Positions 8,734 to 18,331 are shown, numbered from the stretch's first letter. The stretch: DNA of 64,000 bases from Geomicrobium halophilum (GCF_014207655.1 NZ_JACHHJ010000001.1:806001-870000); one strand, 5' to 3'. Made by a program: numbers and translations. The notes: generated from the sequence alone by a model not told the origin.

Positions 8734-9507
8734 ATGTATAAAAAAAGCGAAGCTGTTATTGATATTCAACAGATATCATATCAATACGAGAATTCACCTG
8801 TCTTAAATCGTGTTAGCCTAAATGTTCAACCAGGATCATTTCTTGGACTCGTAGGACCAAATGGATCTGGGAAATCTACACTCATTAAGTGTATACTCGG
8901 GCTCTTAAAACCGCAAGCGGGAACGATTCATTTATTCGGCACCGACGTAAATCATTTTACAAAGTGGGGAAAAGTCGGTTACGTTTCACAACGAGCGAAT
9001 CGTTTTAACGCCGGTTTTCCTGCGACGGTTTTCGAGGTCGTTTCGATGGGGTTGTTTGGTCAACTTGGCTTATTCCGTTTTCCTAAGAAAAAAGATCATC
9101 ATCGCGTTTATGAGGCGCTTGAAACTGTGGGGATGAGTGCCTACGCCAAACAGTCGATCGGGCGCCTGTCAGGTGGCCAGCAGCAACGGGTATTCATCGC
9201 GCGCGCGCTTGTGAGCGAGCCAGAATTACTTATTCTTGATGAGCCGACGGTTGGTGTTGACGCTAACTCAGCGAGACATTTCTATGATCTATTGGGAAAT
9301 CTAAACCAATTTCATGGTCTTACGCTCTTACTTGTGAGCCATGATGTCGGGACAATGACACGATACGTTTCCGACGTTGCCTGTTTAAATCAAACGTTGC
9401 ATTTTCATGGAAGTACCCGCGATTTTGAAGCGAATAAAGATTTGTCTGCGCTTTATGGTTATGATGTCCAACATGTCATTCATGAACACGAGGAAATGGC
9501 ACGATGA
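8734..9507 (+). CDS. znuC: Zinc ABC transporter ATP-binding protein
   Basis: A 257-residue ABC ATPase that powers zinc import. Walker A GPNGSGKST, Q-loop region, signature LSGGQQQRV, Walker B LLILDEPTVGVD and the switch His in VSHDVGTMT are all present. It belongs to the metal-type (ZnuC/AdcC) subfamily, judged from the cognate ZnuB permease and Zur repressor that follow. ATG 8734 is used because GGGAGG lies just upstream; the ATG at 8719 overlaps that site. The C-terminus overlaps znuB by four bases. No solute-binding protein (ZnuA) gene is in this cluster, so it must be elsewhere. Confidence 0.92.
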   Translation: MYKKSEAVIDIQQISYQYENSPVLNRVSLNVQPGSFLGLVGPNGSGKSTLIKCILGLLKPQAGTIHLFGTDVNHFTKWGKVGYVSQRANRFNAGFPATVFEVVSMGLFGQLGLFRFPKKKDHHRVYEALETVGMSAYAKQSIGRLSGGQQQRVFIARALVSEPELLILDEPTVGVDANSARHFYDLLGNLNQFHGLTLLLVSHDVGTMTRYVSDVACLNQTLHFHGSTRDFEANKDLSALYGYDVQHVIHEHEEMAR

Positions 9508-10373
9508 TTGACGTTTTTTTTCAATATGATTTTCTGCGAAATGCTTTGTTCTCAGGAATGTTGATTGGACTTGTCGCCCCGTTGCTGGGCGTATTTCTCG
9601 TAGTGAAACGGATGTCACTTGTCGCGGATGCCTTGTCCCATATTACCCTTACAGGTATTGCTTTCCACTTTCTGCTTGCGACGGTTTTCGTCGGGCTTGC
9701 CGGTGTTGATCCTTTATACATGGGGATGGCCTTTGCCATTATCGGTGCGTTATTTATTGATCAACTGAGAAAAATTTACAGCCACTTCAAAGAATTAGCG
9801 ATCCCCATTATTTTATCCGCCGGTGTCGGTCTTGGTGTTGTGTTTATCTCCATTGCTGATGGTTTTAATACGGATTTATTTGCATATCTGTTTGGAAGTG
9901 TAGCCGCTGTCGGGCAGACGGATTTCTATATGATCACCATCGTTTCCTTGCTTGTAGGTGCTCTGCTGATTCTTTTTTATAAAGAATGGTTCTTCCTCTC
10001 TTTCGATGAAGAACAAGCAAAAGTCTCCGGTTTGTCAGGGAAGTGGCTTGACTTAATTTTTACGGTGCTTGTAGCTCTTGTCATTGCTGCCGCGATGAGA
10101 ATCGTAGGGATTTTACTCGTGTCAGCGCTAATGGCACTTCCGGTTGCCGCCGCGATGCAATGGGCAAAAAGTTTTAAACAGATGTTTTTTTATTCCGCTG
10201 TTTTTGGAGAAATTGCTGTCCTTGCCGGCATCATTTTGGGCTTTTATTTAGATTTGGCTCCAGGTGGTGTCATTGTGGTCGCTGCAGTGTTGATTTTACT
10301 CTTGAGCATCTTTTTGCAAAAGTTAAATCGGAAATCATTTCAGACTAAATATGCAGAACCTGACGCTGGATAG
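9504..10373 (+). CDS. znuB: Zinc ABC transporter permease
   Basis: A 289-residue polytopic membrane protein of the ABC-3 family with about eight hydrophobic segments. The family signature region LVADALSHITLTGIA follows the first membrane helix, and a second conserved stretch RIVGILLVSALMALPVAAA is near residues 192-212. It forms the membrane channel for ZnuC. It is coupled to znuC by an ATGA overlap and is followed by zur after 55 bases. Confidence 0.92.
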   Translation: MIDVFFQYDFLRNALFSGMLIGLVAPLLGVFLVVKRMSLVADALSHITLTGIAFHFLLATVFVGLAGVDPLYMGMAFAIIGALFIDQLRKIYSHFKELAIPIILSAGVGLGVVFISIADGFNTDLFAYLFGSVAAVGQTDFYMITIVSLLVGALLILFYKEWFFLSFDEEQAKVSGLSGKWLDLIFTVLVALVIAAAMRIVGILLVSALMALPVAAAMQWAKSFKQMFFYSAVFGEIAVLAGIILGFYLDLAPGGVIVVAAVLILLLSIFLQKLNRKSFQTKYAEPDAG

Positions 10374-10392
10374 TTTTTTTTGATACAATGAC

Positions 10393-10404
10393 GACGGATC
10401 CGTC
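10393..10404. promoter_or_regulatory. 12-bp perfect palindrome before zur
   Basis: GACGGATCCGTC lies between znuB and zur, 25 bases before the zur start, just after a TACAAT hexamer that could be a -10 box. It could be an operator or a chance palindrome; it does not match the Zur box. Confidence 0.3.
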
Positions 10405-10428
10405 AAAGAAAACGGAGGGAATCCAATC

Positions 10429-10863
10429 ATGGATGTTCATACGGCTATGTCCAGGTTAAAAGATAAAGGGTATAAATACACGGATAAAAGACAGGAAATT
10501 CTCGAATATTTAGACAAGCAAAATGGGTACGTGCCGGCAAAACAAGTGCTGGCGTTTATGCAGAAGCAATATGATGGGCTGAGTTATGACACCGTGTACC
10601 GAAACCTTTCCTTATTTGCTGAAATAGGCATCTTGGAAGCAAGCGAATGGGAAGGTGAGAAGCGGTTTCGTCTCAGCTGTGCAGGAAGTCACCATCATCA
10701 TATGATTTGTTTGGCATGTGGAACAACGAAGCATATTCCTGCTTGTCCTATGGAAGAATTAAATTTAGGAGAAGATGATTTTAAAGTAACGAGCCATAAG
10801 TTTGAAATTTTTGGTTACTGCCCTCCTTGTCACCAAGAGCAAGAGGAGACTGCTTTAAGCTAA
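10429..10863 (+). CDS. zur: Zinc-responsive Fur-family repressor Zur
   Basis: A 144-residue Fur-family regulator: winged helix (about residues 1-85) followed by the metal-binding dimerisation domain. The His-rich segment SHHHHMICLACGTTKHI and the structural zinc cysteines (CLAC and YCPPC) are present. The location after znuCB identifies it as the zinc sensor rather than Fur or PerR (inference from context). It follows a GGAGGGAATCC ribosome site. A strong terminator follows directly. Confidence 0.9.
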   Translation: MDVHTAMSRLKDKGYKYTDKRQEILEYLDKQNGYVPAKQVLAFMQKQYDGLSYDTVYRNLSLFAEIGILEASEWEGEKRFRLSCAGSHHHHMICLACGTTKHIPACPMEELNLGEDDFKVTSHKFEIFGYCPPCHQEQEETALS

Positions 10864-10899
10864 AAACCGTACCTGGTCAAGGGTACGGTTTTCATTTTT
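10863..10899 (+). terminator. Terminator of the znuCB-zur operon
   Basis: AAAACCGTACC and GGTACGGTTTT form a hairpin, followed by a T-rich tail, starting at the zur stop codon. Confidence 0.85.
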
Positions 10900-11007
10900 A
10901 TAACCAGTTCATGGAGATACATACAATAGTTGTAACCGATAATTGGGCGTGTATCCAGCCAAACTAGAAATACCCGGGGATAAACCGGGCAAGGGGGGAG
11001 ATCAGGT

Positions 11008-11451
11008 TTGGCGGATCAATATCGTAGCGATCAAAAGAATGGTCAGCAATCGGAAGAGAACACTCAACCAGAAGAACGCCCAGTCATGGTTGATCCACTG
11101 ATTGATAGCTACAATGGGAAGTATATGGAAGAAACCTCAACAGAAGTTGCTTCCCCAGGTGTTACGGGACAAGGTCAAGATCCCTCACGGGATGACCTAA
11201 ATGAATCTGATGAACCTATGCAAGGGGAAGATCCTGCGGTTAATGATGATTCCCTGGGAATGGGACTTGGAACGGCTGCGATTATCATGTCGCTTGTATC
11301 GCTTTTTTTCTTGCCGGTCATACTAGGTGCAGCAGGAATTATCACAGGTTTCTTTGCACGTCAAAAAGGTGCTTCCGCCCTCGGTTGGTGGGCCATAGGT
11401 ATTGGGGCTGTTTCCATCCTCATGACCATTTTTTTCGCGCCTTTTATGTAG
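11008..11451 (+). CDS. DUF4190-type membrane protein, yqfX position
   Basis: A 147-residue protein with an acidic, disordered N-terminal half (about 80 residues rich in Asp, Glu and Gln) and two C-terminal transmembrane segments separated by a short loop with FARQKGASALGWWAIG, the pattern of DUF4190 proteins. Between zur and ispG it sits where B. subtilis has yqfX. The start is TTG at 11008, seven bases after AAGGGGGGAG; no closer ATG keeps the N-terminus. Function is unknown. Confidence 0.75.
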   Translation: MADQYRSDQKNGQQSEENTQPEERPVMVDPLIDSYNGKYMEETSTEVASPGVTGQGQDPSRDDLNESDEPMQGEDPAVNDDSLGMGLGTAAIIMSLVSLFFLPVILGAAGIITGFFARQKGASALGWWAIGIGAVSILMTIFFAPFM

Positions 11452-11452
11452 A

Positions 11453-11491
11453 ACAAAAAAATGCCCGCTCCACAGATGAGCGGGCATTTAC
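11453..11491. terminator. Bidirectional terminator between yqfX-like gene and ispG
   Basis: ATGCCCGCTC and GAGCGGGCAT form a 10-bp hairpin flanked by an A run on the left and T-rich sequence on the right, so it can serve both convergent transcripts. Confidence 0.85.
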
Positions 11492-11509
11492 TTATGAGAG
11501 GCCATAAGT

Positions 11510-12622
11510 TTATTGGGTAGTTTCAGCTTTCTCTTCCTCTAGTTTGGCAAAATGTTCCTCAGCAAGCTTATCGACTTCTTTTTTCAGTTCATCCACCATT
11601 GTCTCTTCTGGAACTTTACGGATAATTTCTCCGTGTCTAAAGAGGAGACCTTCCCCTTTAGCACCAGCAATCCCAATATCTGCTTCACGTGCTTCCCCAG
11701 GGCCGTTAACAGCGCAACCGAGGACAGCTACTTTGAGGGGAGCTTTAACTTCGGAAATATATTCTTCGACGTCATTAGCGATGCTGATCAGATCAATTTC
11801 GATTCGTCCACAAGTCGGACAGGCAATTAATGTAGCGGCATCTGAAGCAAGGCCAAAGGTTTTCGTGAGTTCACGAGCAACTTTTACTTCTTCAACCGGG
11901 TCGGCACTTAGTGAGATACGCATTGTATTTCCAATGCCTTTTTCCAAAATCGCTCCGAGACCAGCAGAACTTTTAACGGTACCGGCAAATAAGGTTCCGG
12001 ACTCCGTAATTCCTAAATGGAGAGGGTAACTAAATGCTTCTGCCGCTTTTGTATAAGCTTCAACAGCAAGGTTAACATCGGATGCCTTCATGGAGACGAT
12101 AATGTCATGGAAATCTAGCTCTTCAAGAATAGCGATATGGTGCAGAGCACTTTCGACCATCGCATCTGCCGTTGGGTATCCATACTTTTCAAGGAGATGT
12201 CGTTCAAGGGATCCAGCATTTACACCAATCCGAATGGGTACCCCTTTTTCTTTGGCAGCTTTAACGACCATTTCCACCTTTTCACGAGAACCAATATTTC
12301 CTGGGTTAATACGAATTTTATCCGCACCGGCTTCAATCGCTTTTAAAGCAAGTTTATAGTTGAAATGAATATCGACGACGAGTGGGATATTGATACGCGA
12401 TTTAATTTCAGGAAGTGCATCGGCAGCTTTCTCATTTGGGCAGGCTACCCGTACGATATGACAACCGGCTTCTTCCAAACGTGAAATTTCTTCGACAGTT
12501 GCTTCGACATCCTCGGTTTTTGTAGTTGTCATACTTTGAATGATAACTTCATCGTTACCGCCAATGACAAGGTTGCCAACGCGAACTCGTCTTGTGTTTT
12601 TGCGATGGGTAATTTCGCTCAT
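11510..12622 (-). CDS. ispG: 4-hydroxy-3-methylbut-2-enyl-diphosphate synthase
   Basis: A 370-residue IspG (GcpE), which converts MEcPP to HMBPP, the step before IspH, using a [4Fe-4S] cluster. The TIM-barrel N-terminus ([19 protein letters not shown]) and the cluster motifs CPTCGR and [11 protein letters not shown] near the C-terminus are clear. The start at 12622 follows AAAGGGG. Clustered near zur and yqfZ as in B. subtilis. Confidence 0.96.
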   Translation of the reverse strand: MSEITHRKNTRRVRVGNLVIGGNDEVIIQSMTTTKTEDVEATVEEISRLEEAGCHIVRVACPNEKAADALPEIKSRINIPLVVDIHFNYKLALKAIEAGADKIRINPGNIGSREKVEMVVKAAKEKGVPIRIGVNAGSLERHLLEKYGYPTADAMVESALHHIAILEELDFHDIIVSMKASDVNLAVEAYTKAAEAFSYPLHLGITESGTLFAGTVKSSAGLGAILEKGIGNTMRISLSADPVEEVKVARELTKTFGLASDAATLIACPTCGRIEIDLISIANDVEEYISEVKAPLKVAVLGCAVNGPGEAREADIGIAGAKGEGLLFRHGEIIRKVPEETMVDELKKEVDKLAEEHFAKLEEEKAETTQ

Positions 12623-12767
12623 CTGTATTTTTCCGCCCCTTTACATGACGCTGATTATGACCATACGTATGCGTTTATTATTCAAAAAAGTCGTATCACA
12701 TACTGATCTTATTGTAGCAACGGGGTTGTAAAATTGGCAAGTCATTGGGGTTTGTTTCAACAGATGG

Positions 12768-13106
12768 TCAAGATTCATACAAGGGGAATGTATAGACTTG
12801 TCCATGTTCAAGCTGTTCAGGCGGCTGCCCCTCATTTAAATGTATAAAATCTTCCTTAATGGTTTCAATGGCAACGGGAGTTCCTGTTTCATGGAGTTCT
12901 TCGACGACGGTTAATAAAGATTGGCCGGGTTCGATTTCAATATCAACAGTTCGATCATATGCTAATGAACCATTGGTCTCCTCGACCTGTAGATCATCTG
13001 TTACCTCTGACGATACATCCATCATTGGAAGGGTACCACGTGAAACATCATAATATATAGCAAAGCCAACGGTAGCAATGGCGAGAATCCATATCCATTT
13101 TTTCAT
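12768..13106 (-). CDS. yqfZ: YqfZ-like membrane-anchored LysM-type protein
   Basis: A 112-residue protein with an N-terminal membrane segment (MKKWIWILAIATVGFAIYY) and a short extracellular part that ends with a LysM-like pattern (PGQSLLTVVEELHET... LEHGQVYTFPLY). The position beside ispG matches yqfZ of B. subtilis. A role at the cell wall is inferred. The start at 13106 follows AAAGGAG; the open frame continues upstream to 13526, but that part is antisense to ypuA and is not coding. Confidence 0.7.
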   Translation of the reverse strand: MKKWIWILAIATVGFAIYYDVSRGTLPMMDVSSEVTDDLQVEETNGSLAYDRTVDIEIEPGQSLLTVVEELHETGTPVAIETIKEDFIHLNEGQPPEQLEHGQVYTFPLYES

Positions 13107-13245
13107 GTTATCTGCTCCTTTCCCTACATGGTATGCTTGTCCTGTAAAAAAATGCTTATAAAATAACAAAAACTCTATAATGTTCTTTTCTTTTACAGCT
13201 TCGTATGGTAAGAAATAAGGGGAAAGTAAAAGAGGAGGAGTCCAA

Positions 13246-14148
13246 ATGAAAAAAATGGGTGCATGGATCGCAGCCACAGCATTGGTTAGTGCAAGCTTTG
13301 CTTTTTTACCACTCAAAGCAGATGCTGATGCTGCCCCAGGGGATGTCATTATTACCCTTGGCGAGGATTTAAGCGCTGACGAGCGGGAAATGATCTTATC
13401 TGAAATGGATAGCGATGAAAATAACACGATTATAGAAGTAAGCAATGAGGAAGAGCATGAATATTTGGCAGAGTTTATACCTGCAGGAAAAATTGGGAGT
13501 AATGCCATTTCATCTTCAAAAATCACGATAAAAGAGCAAGATACAGGTCTTGATGTGGAGACGAATAATATTGATTACGTCTCCGAAGGAATGTACGCCA
13601 ACGCACTCATTACCGCAGGTGTAGAGGATGCCGACATCTATGTAACTGCGCCGACAACTGTCTCCGGTACCGGGGCATTGACAGGGTTGCTCAAAGCTTA
13701 TGAAACGGAAGCGGATGTTGATATTTCCGAGGAGCAAAAACGAGTAGCCAACGAAGAGATGGTACAAACAGCGGATTTGAGTGAAAGAATCGGTACAGAA
13801 GAGGCCACGGAGTTAATGGCGAGTATTAAAGAAGCGATCGCTGAAGAGAATGTGGAAACGGAAGAAGATTTACGCGCTTTGATCGAGCGCATTGCTGATG
13901 AAATAGGGGTAACGTTAAGCGAGGAAGAGATGGATGGTCTTGTATCTCTCTTTGAACGTATGCAAAACTTGAATATCGACTGGGGGCAAGTCCAAAACCA
14001 GATTGATCATATTCGCGATAATTTTGACGATTGGATCAACCGAGAAGATACGCAAAACTTCCTCCAATCTGTACTTGACTTCTTTAGCGAATTGATCGAC
14101 AGTGCCCAAGGCTGGTTCGATGGCGGTACGGAGTCTGAATCATCCTAA
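13246..14148 (+). CDS. ypuA: YpuA-like DUF1002 secreted protein
   Basis: A 300-residue exported protein of the DUF1002 (YpuA) family. A signal peptide (MKKMGAWIAATALVSASFAF, cleavage near AADA) precedes a core with YVTAPTTVSGTGALTGLLKA, typical of the family. The mature protein is very acidic. YpuA has been linked to envelope stress and cell surface functions, but its biochemical role is unknown. An AGAGGAGGAG site precedes ATG 13246. It is divergent from yqfZ. Confidence 0.85.
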   Translation: MKKMGAWIAATALVSASFAFLPLKADADAAPGDVIITLGEDLSADEREMILSEMDSDENNTIIEVSNEEEHEYLAEFIPAGKIGSNAISSSKITIKEQDTGLDVETNNIDYVSEGMYANALITAGVEDADIYVTAPTTVSGTGALTGLLKAYETEADVDISEEQKRVANEEMVQTADLSERIGTEEATELMASIKEAIAEENVETEEDLRALIERIADEIGVTLSEEEMDGLVSLFERMQNLNIDWGQVQNQIDHIRDNFDDWINREDTQNFLQSVLDFFSELIDSAQGWFDGGTESESS

Positions 14149-14157
14149 CGTTCGTTT

Positions 14158-14196
14158 GAAACTCACGATGGAACTTCACATCGTGAGTTTCTTTTG
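14158..14196 (+). terminator. Terminator after ypuA
   Basis: ACTCACGATG pairs with CATCGTGAGT, followed by a T-rich tail, ten bases after the ypuA stop. Confidence 0.85.
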
Positions 14197-14347
14197 TGTG
14201 TCGTGGTCAAATAAGCTTAAGTATCAAAGCGTGTGGATTTATTGATTTTAAAACTTTTGCTACAATGAACATAGATAGATATGAAACCGTTACGATCGTT
14301 TGTACGTAAAGATTAAGAGGCGGATGATGGGAAGGGGTGCGATTAAC

Positions 14348-14974
14348 ATGGAATGGTTAGACATTAGCATGTTTGGTTTTCTTGTCGTATTCTTGGCTAC
14401 GATGTTTTTTATTGGGGAGTTGGTTGTTAAGGCAAAGGGCATTTTCGGGATTATCGGTTTTTCGTTAATTACATTATACTTCGCTCACCAGATTGGAGAT
14501 ACATCTGGTTTATGGGTAATTATCCTTTACGTAGCTGGGTTGTTATTGATTTTAACCGACGGCAAATTGCTAGGAGACGGTCTTCTTTCGTTCTTTGGTG
14601 TCCTTTTGATGATCGTTGGTATTGCTGTGCCCGCTCCCAATCTTATATACGCGGTGATGGTTGGTAGCGCGGTGATCTTTGGAGGATTCGCGGCCTTACT
14701 CTTTATGAAAGTCTTCCCGCGCCGGGATTTATGGTCGAAAATGACTCTTACCGAGAGTATGACAAGTGAAGAAGGGTATAACTCCATGAATGAAAGCTAT
14801 GGAGAGCTTTTAGGTAAAGAAGGGAAGACACTTACGGACTTCAGGCCGATTGGTACTGTGGAGATTGAAGGTAAAACGTACAGCGCAACAACAGGAGCTG
14901 TATGGCTTGAAAAAGATACAGATATTAAAGTAACGTCTGTGGATGGCACCCGTATTGTCGTTACTCCACGGTAA
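14348..14974 (+). CDS. NfeD-family membrane protein
   Basis: A 208-residue NfeD-like protein: four or five membrane helices in the first 130 residues, then an NfeD OB-fold domain (LLGKEGKTLTDFRPIGTVEI ... GAVWLEKDTDIKVTSVDG). It lacks the ClpP-like protease domain of long NfeD proteins. NfeD proteins normally pair with flotillins (FloA/FloT), but no flotillin gene is adjacent here. ATG 14348 follows GGGAAGGGGTG; upstream starts add 16 basic residues without support. Confidence 0.82.
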   Translation: MEWLDISMFGFLVVFLATMFFIGELVVKAKGIFGIIGFSLITLYFAHQIGDTSGLWVIILYVAGLLLILTDGKLLGDGLLSFFGVLLMIVGIAVPAPNLIYAVMVGSAVIFGGFAALLFMKVFPRRDLWSKMTLTESMTSEEGYNSMNESYGELLGKEGKTLTDFRPIGTVEIEGKTYSATTGAVWLEKDTDIKVTSVDGTRIVVTPR

Positions 14975-15005
14975 AAAGCGCCCTTTTGTTTAGGGCGCTT
15001 TTTCT
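14973..15005. terminator. Bidirectional terminator nfeD/DUF1189
   Basis: AAAAAGCGCCCT and AGGGCGCTTTTT form a symmetrical hairpin with A and T tails; it serves both convergent genes. Confidence 0.85.
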
Positions 15006-15789
15006 ATTGATGAGGTTTTTGCTTCGGAAGTGTGCGTAGAACAAGAATAAAAATCACAAGGACCATGAGCCAATACAGGATAAAAGAGAAATCGTTAAAA
15101 AGCCAAGTATCGATTTCGGGAATGAACGTATCGAGTAAGGCACCAACAACGGTTGGCAAGGTGGCGATATAAGCGCTCATTACCCAAATATGCCGATATT
15201 GCAAGCGGGTGGGTCTGATTTTTTTTAGCAGTAACCCAATGCCTGAAATCGCGAACACACCTAAAAATTTCACCCCTGATGCTAATAAGTATAGGAGGAG
15301 CAAAGCTAATGCAGTATAAGCAGGGAGAAGTTCCAGAAAGCTGGCTGTTGCTTCTTGTAGTTCCTCTTTGGTAAAACTAAATTCTCCATACGCAAACTCG
15401 TTTTGTTCACCTTCATCCATCACGAGGACACGATCATCAAGAAGTGCAGTGACATCTGTTTCCCCAGCTACATCGTCAGGAGTCACTTCCCCAGTATCAT
15501 CCAGAATGATGACTGTACCGTCTGTTTGTGTCATATAAGGGGAAGAGCCCTCCTCGACTGAAATTGAACCTGAACCAATACTATAATCAGGGATTTCATC
15601 TGAAAGCACTAGCTCCAACCGTTCTCCAGCCATATTAATGGTAGAGCTGATTGAAATGGCTGCGGGAATACTCGTAATCAGCACGAGTAGGAAAATATAT
15701 AAAATCGTTCTCCCGATTTTCTGCATACGAAAACGACCGATCATGGTTGGTGAATATAAGCTATAAAAAAAAGATTTCCAAATACTCAC
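15004..15789 (-). CDS. DUF1189 family membrane protein
   Basis: A 261-residue membrane protein of the DUF1189 type, recognised by the start MSIWKSFFYSLYSPTMIGRF. One helix near residues 30-48, a large extracytoplasmic acidic loop (about 60-150) and four C-terminal helices follow. Some relatives sit in maltodextrin operons, but there is no such context here. Function is unknown. The stop codon overlaps the terminator shared with nfeD. Confidence 0.8.
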   Translation of the reverse strand: MSIWKSFFYSLYSPTMIGRFRMQKIGRTILYIFLLVLITSIPAAISISSTINMAGERLELVLSDEIPDYSIGSGSISVEEGSSPYMTQTDGTVIILDDTGEVTPDDVAGETDVTALLDDRVLVMDEGEQNEFAYGEFSFTKEELQEATASFLELLPAYTALALLLLYLLASGVKFLGVFAISGIGLLLKKIRPTRLQYRHIWVMSAYIATLPTVVGALLDTFIPEIDTWLFNDFSFILYWLMVLVIFILVLRTLPKQKPHQ

Positions 15790-15989
15790 AGTGACTACGC
15801 TCCTCTATTATGTTAGGTTATTTACGGTACGTGTTGATGCGAGAAACAAACACACATGCATCCGACACTTTGTCGATTATAACAGAAAAATCGCTACATA
15901 TTCTTTACAAACCATTGAGCTTCGTGAATAATAGACAAGGGTAATCTATCATCATTAATATTGTTATTATTACTTTTCGAAGGGATGAG

Positions 15990-17618
15990 TTGACTTTGGA
16001 CTTGCAAGAGCTCCTGTTTGCGTTTTTCGGGGGTCTGGGGATTTTTTTGTTTGGCCTCAAATTTATGAGTGACGGCCTTACGAAAATTGCCGGTGATCGT
16101 TTACGTGAATTGCTTGATCGCTTTACCTCTAATCCAATTAAAGGTGTGATTGTAGGGATTGTGGTAACGGTCTTGTTACAGTCAAGTACAAGCACGACTG
16201 TATTAACGATTGGCCTTGTAAATGCCGGCTTTATGACATTGCGTCAGGCTATCGGGGTCATTATGGGCGCAAATGTAGGAACGACCGCCACCGCGTTTAT
16301 TATTGGAATTGACATTACGGATTACGCCTTGCCGATTATATTCATTGGGACATTCTTAATTTTTTTCTTTAAAAATAGGCAGGCGAACAATTTCGGGCAA
16401 GTGATATTTGGGTTTGGGGCCTTGTTTCTTGGTTTAAGTATTATGGGAGACGGGGTAGCCCCGTTAGCGGATAGCCCTGTGTTTGAGGAGCTTACCGTCA
16501 GCATGAGTGATAACCCGATTTTAGGAGTAGTGATTGGAACTGCCTTTACAGTCATTGTACAAAGTTCCACAGCAGCGATTGGTTTATTACAACAACTTTA
16601 TGATGCAGGGGCTATCGATTTAAATGCTGCTCTTCCTGTATTATTCGGTGACAATATCGGAACAACGATAACCGCGGTGTTAGCTTCGATCGGTGCATCT
16701 GTCGCCGCCAAACGAGCTGCACTCAGTCACGTTATTTTTAACTTAATAGGGGCGGTCATTATCCTGATTTTATTACAGCCATTTACGGCTTTGATGATGA
16801 TGATTGAAGAGAATTTTAATCTCGTTCCACCGATGACTATTGCTGTTTCCCATGGTTCTTATAACCTCGCAAACCTACTCATGCAAGTATCATTTATTGG
16901 GGTATTGGCAGCCATTGTTACTAAGCTTATCCCCGGAAAGAACGATGAAATTGAGCACAAAGCAAAACACCTTGATCCTTCCTTCATTCAACGGGCACCG
17001 GCGATTGCTTTAGGTCAGGCGCGCGCTGAAGTTTTACGAATGGGAGAATTTGCGAAAAATGGTCTGAAGGAAGTGAATGAATATAGGGACAATCGCCATC
17101 GAAGAACTGCAGAACGGATCGTTCAATATGAAGAGGCCATTAATAATTTGGATCGTACGATCACAGATTATTTAATGCAACTCTCCAACCGGTCTTTATC
17201 AAATGAAAATTCCTATTTGCATACGATGCTCTTTGATACGGTACGTGATATCGAACGGATTGGGGATCATATGGAAAACATCATGGAACTCATCGACTAC
17301 CAGATGAAAAACAAGGTCGTGATCTCTGAGGAAGCAAATCAAGATCTTGATGAAATGTTTTCATTAACGCTTCATACGTTGCAAGATGCCATTTATGCAC
17401 TCGAACATCATGATTTAGATGCAGCCCGCGCAACCGAACAACAAGAAGACGAGATCGATAAAATGGAAAGGAAAATGCGCCGCAAGCATATTTTGCGTAT
17501 GAATGAGGGGCGCTGCTCAGGATCTGCTGGTGTCGTCTTTGTTGATATCGTAAGTAATCTTGAACGTATTGGTGATCATTCTGTAAATATTGCAGAAGCG
17601 GTTTTAAACGAAAAATAA
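15990..17618 (+). CDS. Na/Pi cotransporter II-related protein (YqeW-like)
   Basis: A 542-residue protein. The first 320 residues are a Na/Pi cotransporter membrane domain with the duplicated QSSTS/QSSTA signatures (VLLQSSTSTTVLTIG and VIVQSSTAAIGLL) and the GANVGTT/GDNIGTT loops; the remainder is a PhoU-like helical domain with two repeats (DTVRDIERIGDHMENI and DIVSNLERIGDHSVNI). It likely moves phosphate with sodium or senses phosphate. The start is TTG at 15990, as ATG 15985 runs into a stop at once. Sodium coupling suits a salt-rich habitat (inference). Confidence 0.88.
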   Translation: MTLDLQELLFAFFGGLGIFLFGLKFMSDGLTKIAGDRLRELLDRFTSNPIKGVIVGIVVTVLLQSSTSTTVLTIGLVNAGFMTLRQAIGVIMGANVGTTATAFIIGIDITDYALPIIFIGTFLIFFFKNRQANNFGQVIFGFGALFLGLSIMGDGVAPLADSPVFEELTVSMSDNPILGVVIGTAFTVIVQSSTAAIGLLQQLYDAGAIDLNAALPVLFGDNIGTTITAVLASIGASVAAKRAALSHVIFNLIGAVIILILLQPFTALMMMIEENFNLVPPMTIAVSHGSYNLANLLMQVSFIGVLAAIVTKLIPGKNDEIEHKAKHLDPSFIQRAPAIALGQARAEVLRMGEFAKNGLKEVNEYRDNRHRRTAERIVQYEEAINNLDRTITDYLMQLSNRSLSNENSYLHTMLFDTVRDIERIGDHMENIMELIDYQMKNKVVISEEANQDLDEMFSLTLHTLQDAIYALEHHDLDAARATEQQEDEIDKMERKMRRKHILRMNEGRCSGSAGVVFVDIVSNLERIGDHSVNIAEAVLNEK

Positions 17619-17681
17619 CTGCCAAGGACCGCAGATGCATGAAAATGTGCGTCTGCGGGTTGCCAGGGGGGGTCTATACTC

Positions 17682-18167
17682 GTGGATGTCATATGGATCG
17701 GCTTAGCATTTATTGCTTTTGCTCTTGCCATTATTGGAGCGGTTTACCCCATTGTCCCGAGCGGACCTATGTATATTCTTTCGATTGTCTTTTTTGGATT
17801 ATATATAGGGTTTGGGACCTTTGGGATAGGTTTCTGGATCGGGCAGCTGTTGATCGTTATCCTCTTGTTTGTCGTTGACTTTTTAACAAGTTATTTCGGG
17901 ATCACACGTATTGGCGGTTCTAAAGCAGCTGTATGGGGAAGTGTCATCGGACTTGTCATTGGTCCGTTTATCATCCCTGTTCTAGGGATCATTATAGGAG
18001 CGATAGCTGGTGCAATTATTGGAGAATTGATCGCTGGAGGGAGAACCGTTAAGTCGCTTGCTAAAATTGGCGTAGGTTCCCTACTCGGCTTTTTGGCCGG
18101 AGTCGTATGTAAGTTCATCTTGCTGTTCATCGGTCTTTTAATGATAGGATTTAGTTGGTGGTTTTAA
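17682..18167 (+). CDS. yqgC: DUF456 membrane protein (YqgC-like)
   Basis: A 161-residue hydrophobic protein with glycine-rich helices of the DUF456 family (AVWGSVIGLVIGPFIIPVLG then IGAIAGAIIGELIAGG), equivalent to YqgC, which lies just before sodA in B. subtilis. The start is GTG at 17682 after a CAGGGGGGG site. Function is unknown. Confidence 0.82.
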   Translation: MDVIWIGLAFIAFALAIIGAVYPIVPSGPMYILSIVFFGLYIGFGTFGIGFWIGQLLIVILLFVVDFLTSYFGITRIGGSKAAVWGSVIGLVIGPFIIPVLGIIIGAIAGAIIGELIAGGRTVKSLAKIGVGSLLGFLAGVVCKFILLFIGLLMIGFSWWF

Positions 18168-18187
18168 CGTAAAATGAAAGAAAATGG

Positions 18188-18216
18188 TTGCTGTCCGATT
18201 TGTTATATGGTATATT
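18188..18216 (+). promoter_or_regulatory. Promoter of the three-tRNA cluster
   Basis: TTGCTG (18188-18193) and TATATT (18211-18216) are 17 bases apart and 22 bases upstream of the first tRNA. Confidence 0.65.
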
Positions 18217-18237
18217 ATCCATTGTCGCAGCACTGAT

Positions 18238-18314
18238 GGCGGTGTAGCTCAGCTGGCTAGAGCGTACGGTTCATACCCGTAAGGTCGGGGGTTCGATTCC
18301 CTCCGCCGCTACCA
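18238..18314 (+). tRNA. tRNA-Met (CAU), elongator
   Basis: A full cloverleaf with encoded CCA. Acceptor GGCGGTG pairs with CGCCGCT with two G-U pairs; anticodon loop TTCATAC is closed by TACGG/CCGTA. The anticodon stem lacks the three G-C pairs typical of initiators, and the 1-72 pair is not the mismatch of fMet tRNA, so it is an elongator. Confidence 0.93.
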
Positions 18315-18331
18315 TGATTAATAGAGAATGT

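Noticed and set aside
13107-13526. Upstream extension of the yqfZ-like open frame
   Set aside because: It is antisense to the ypuA signal peptide and start, has no ribosome site, and the true start (13106) has AAAGGAG.
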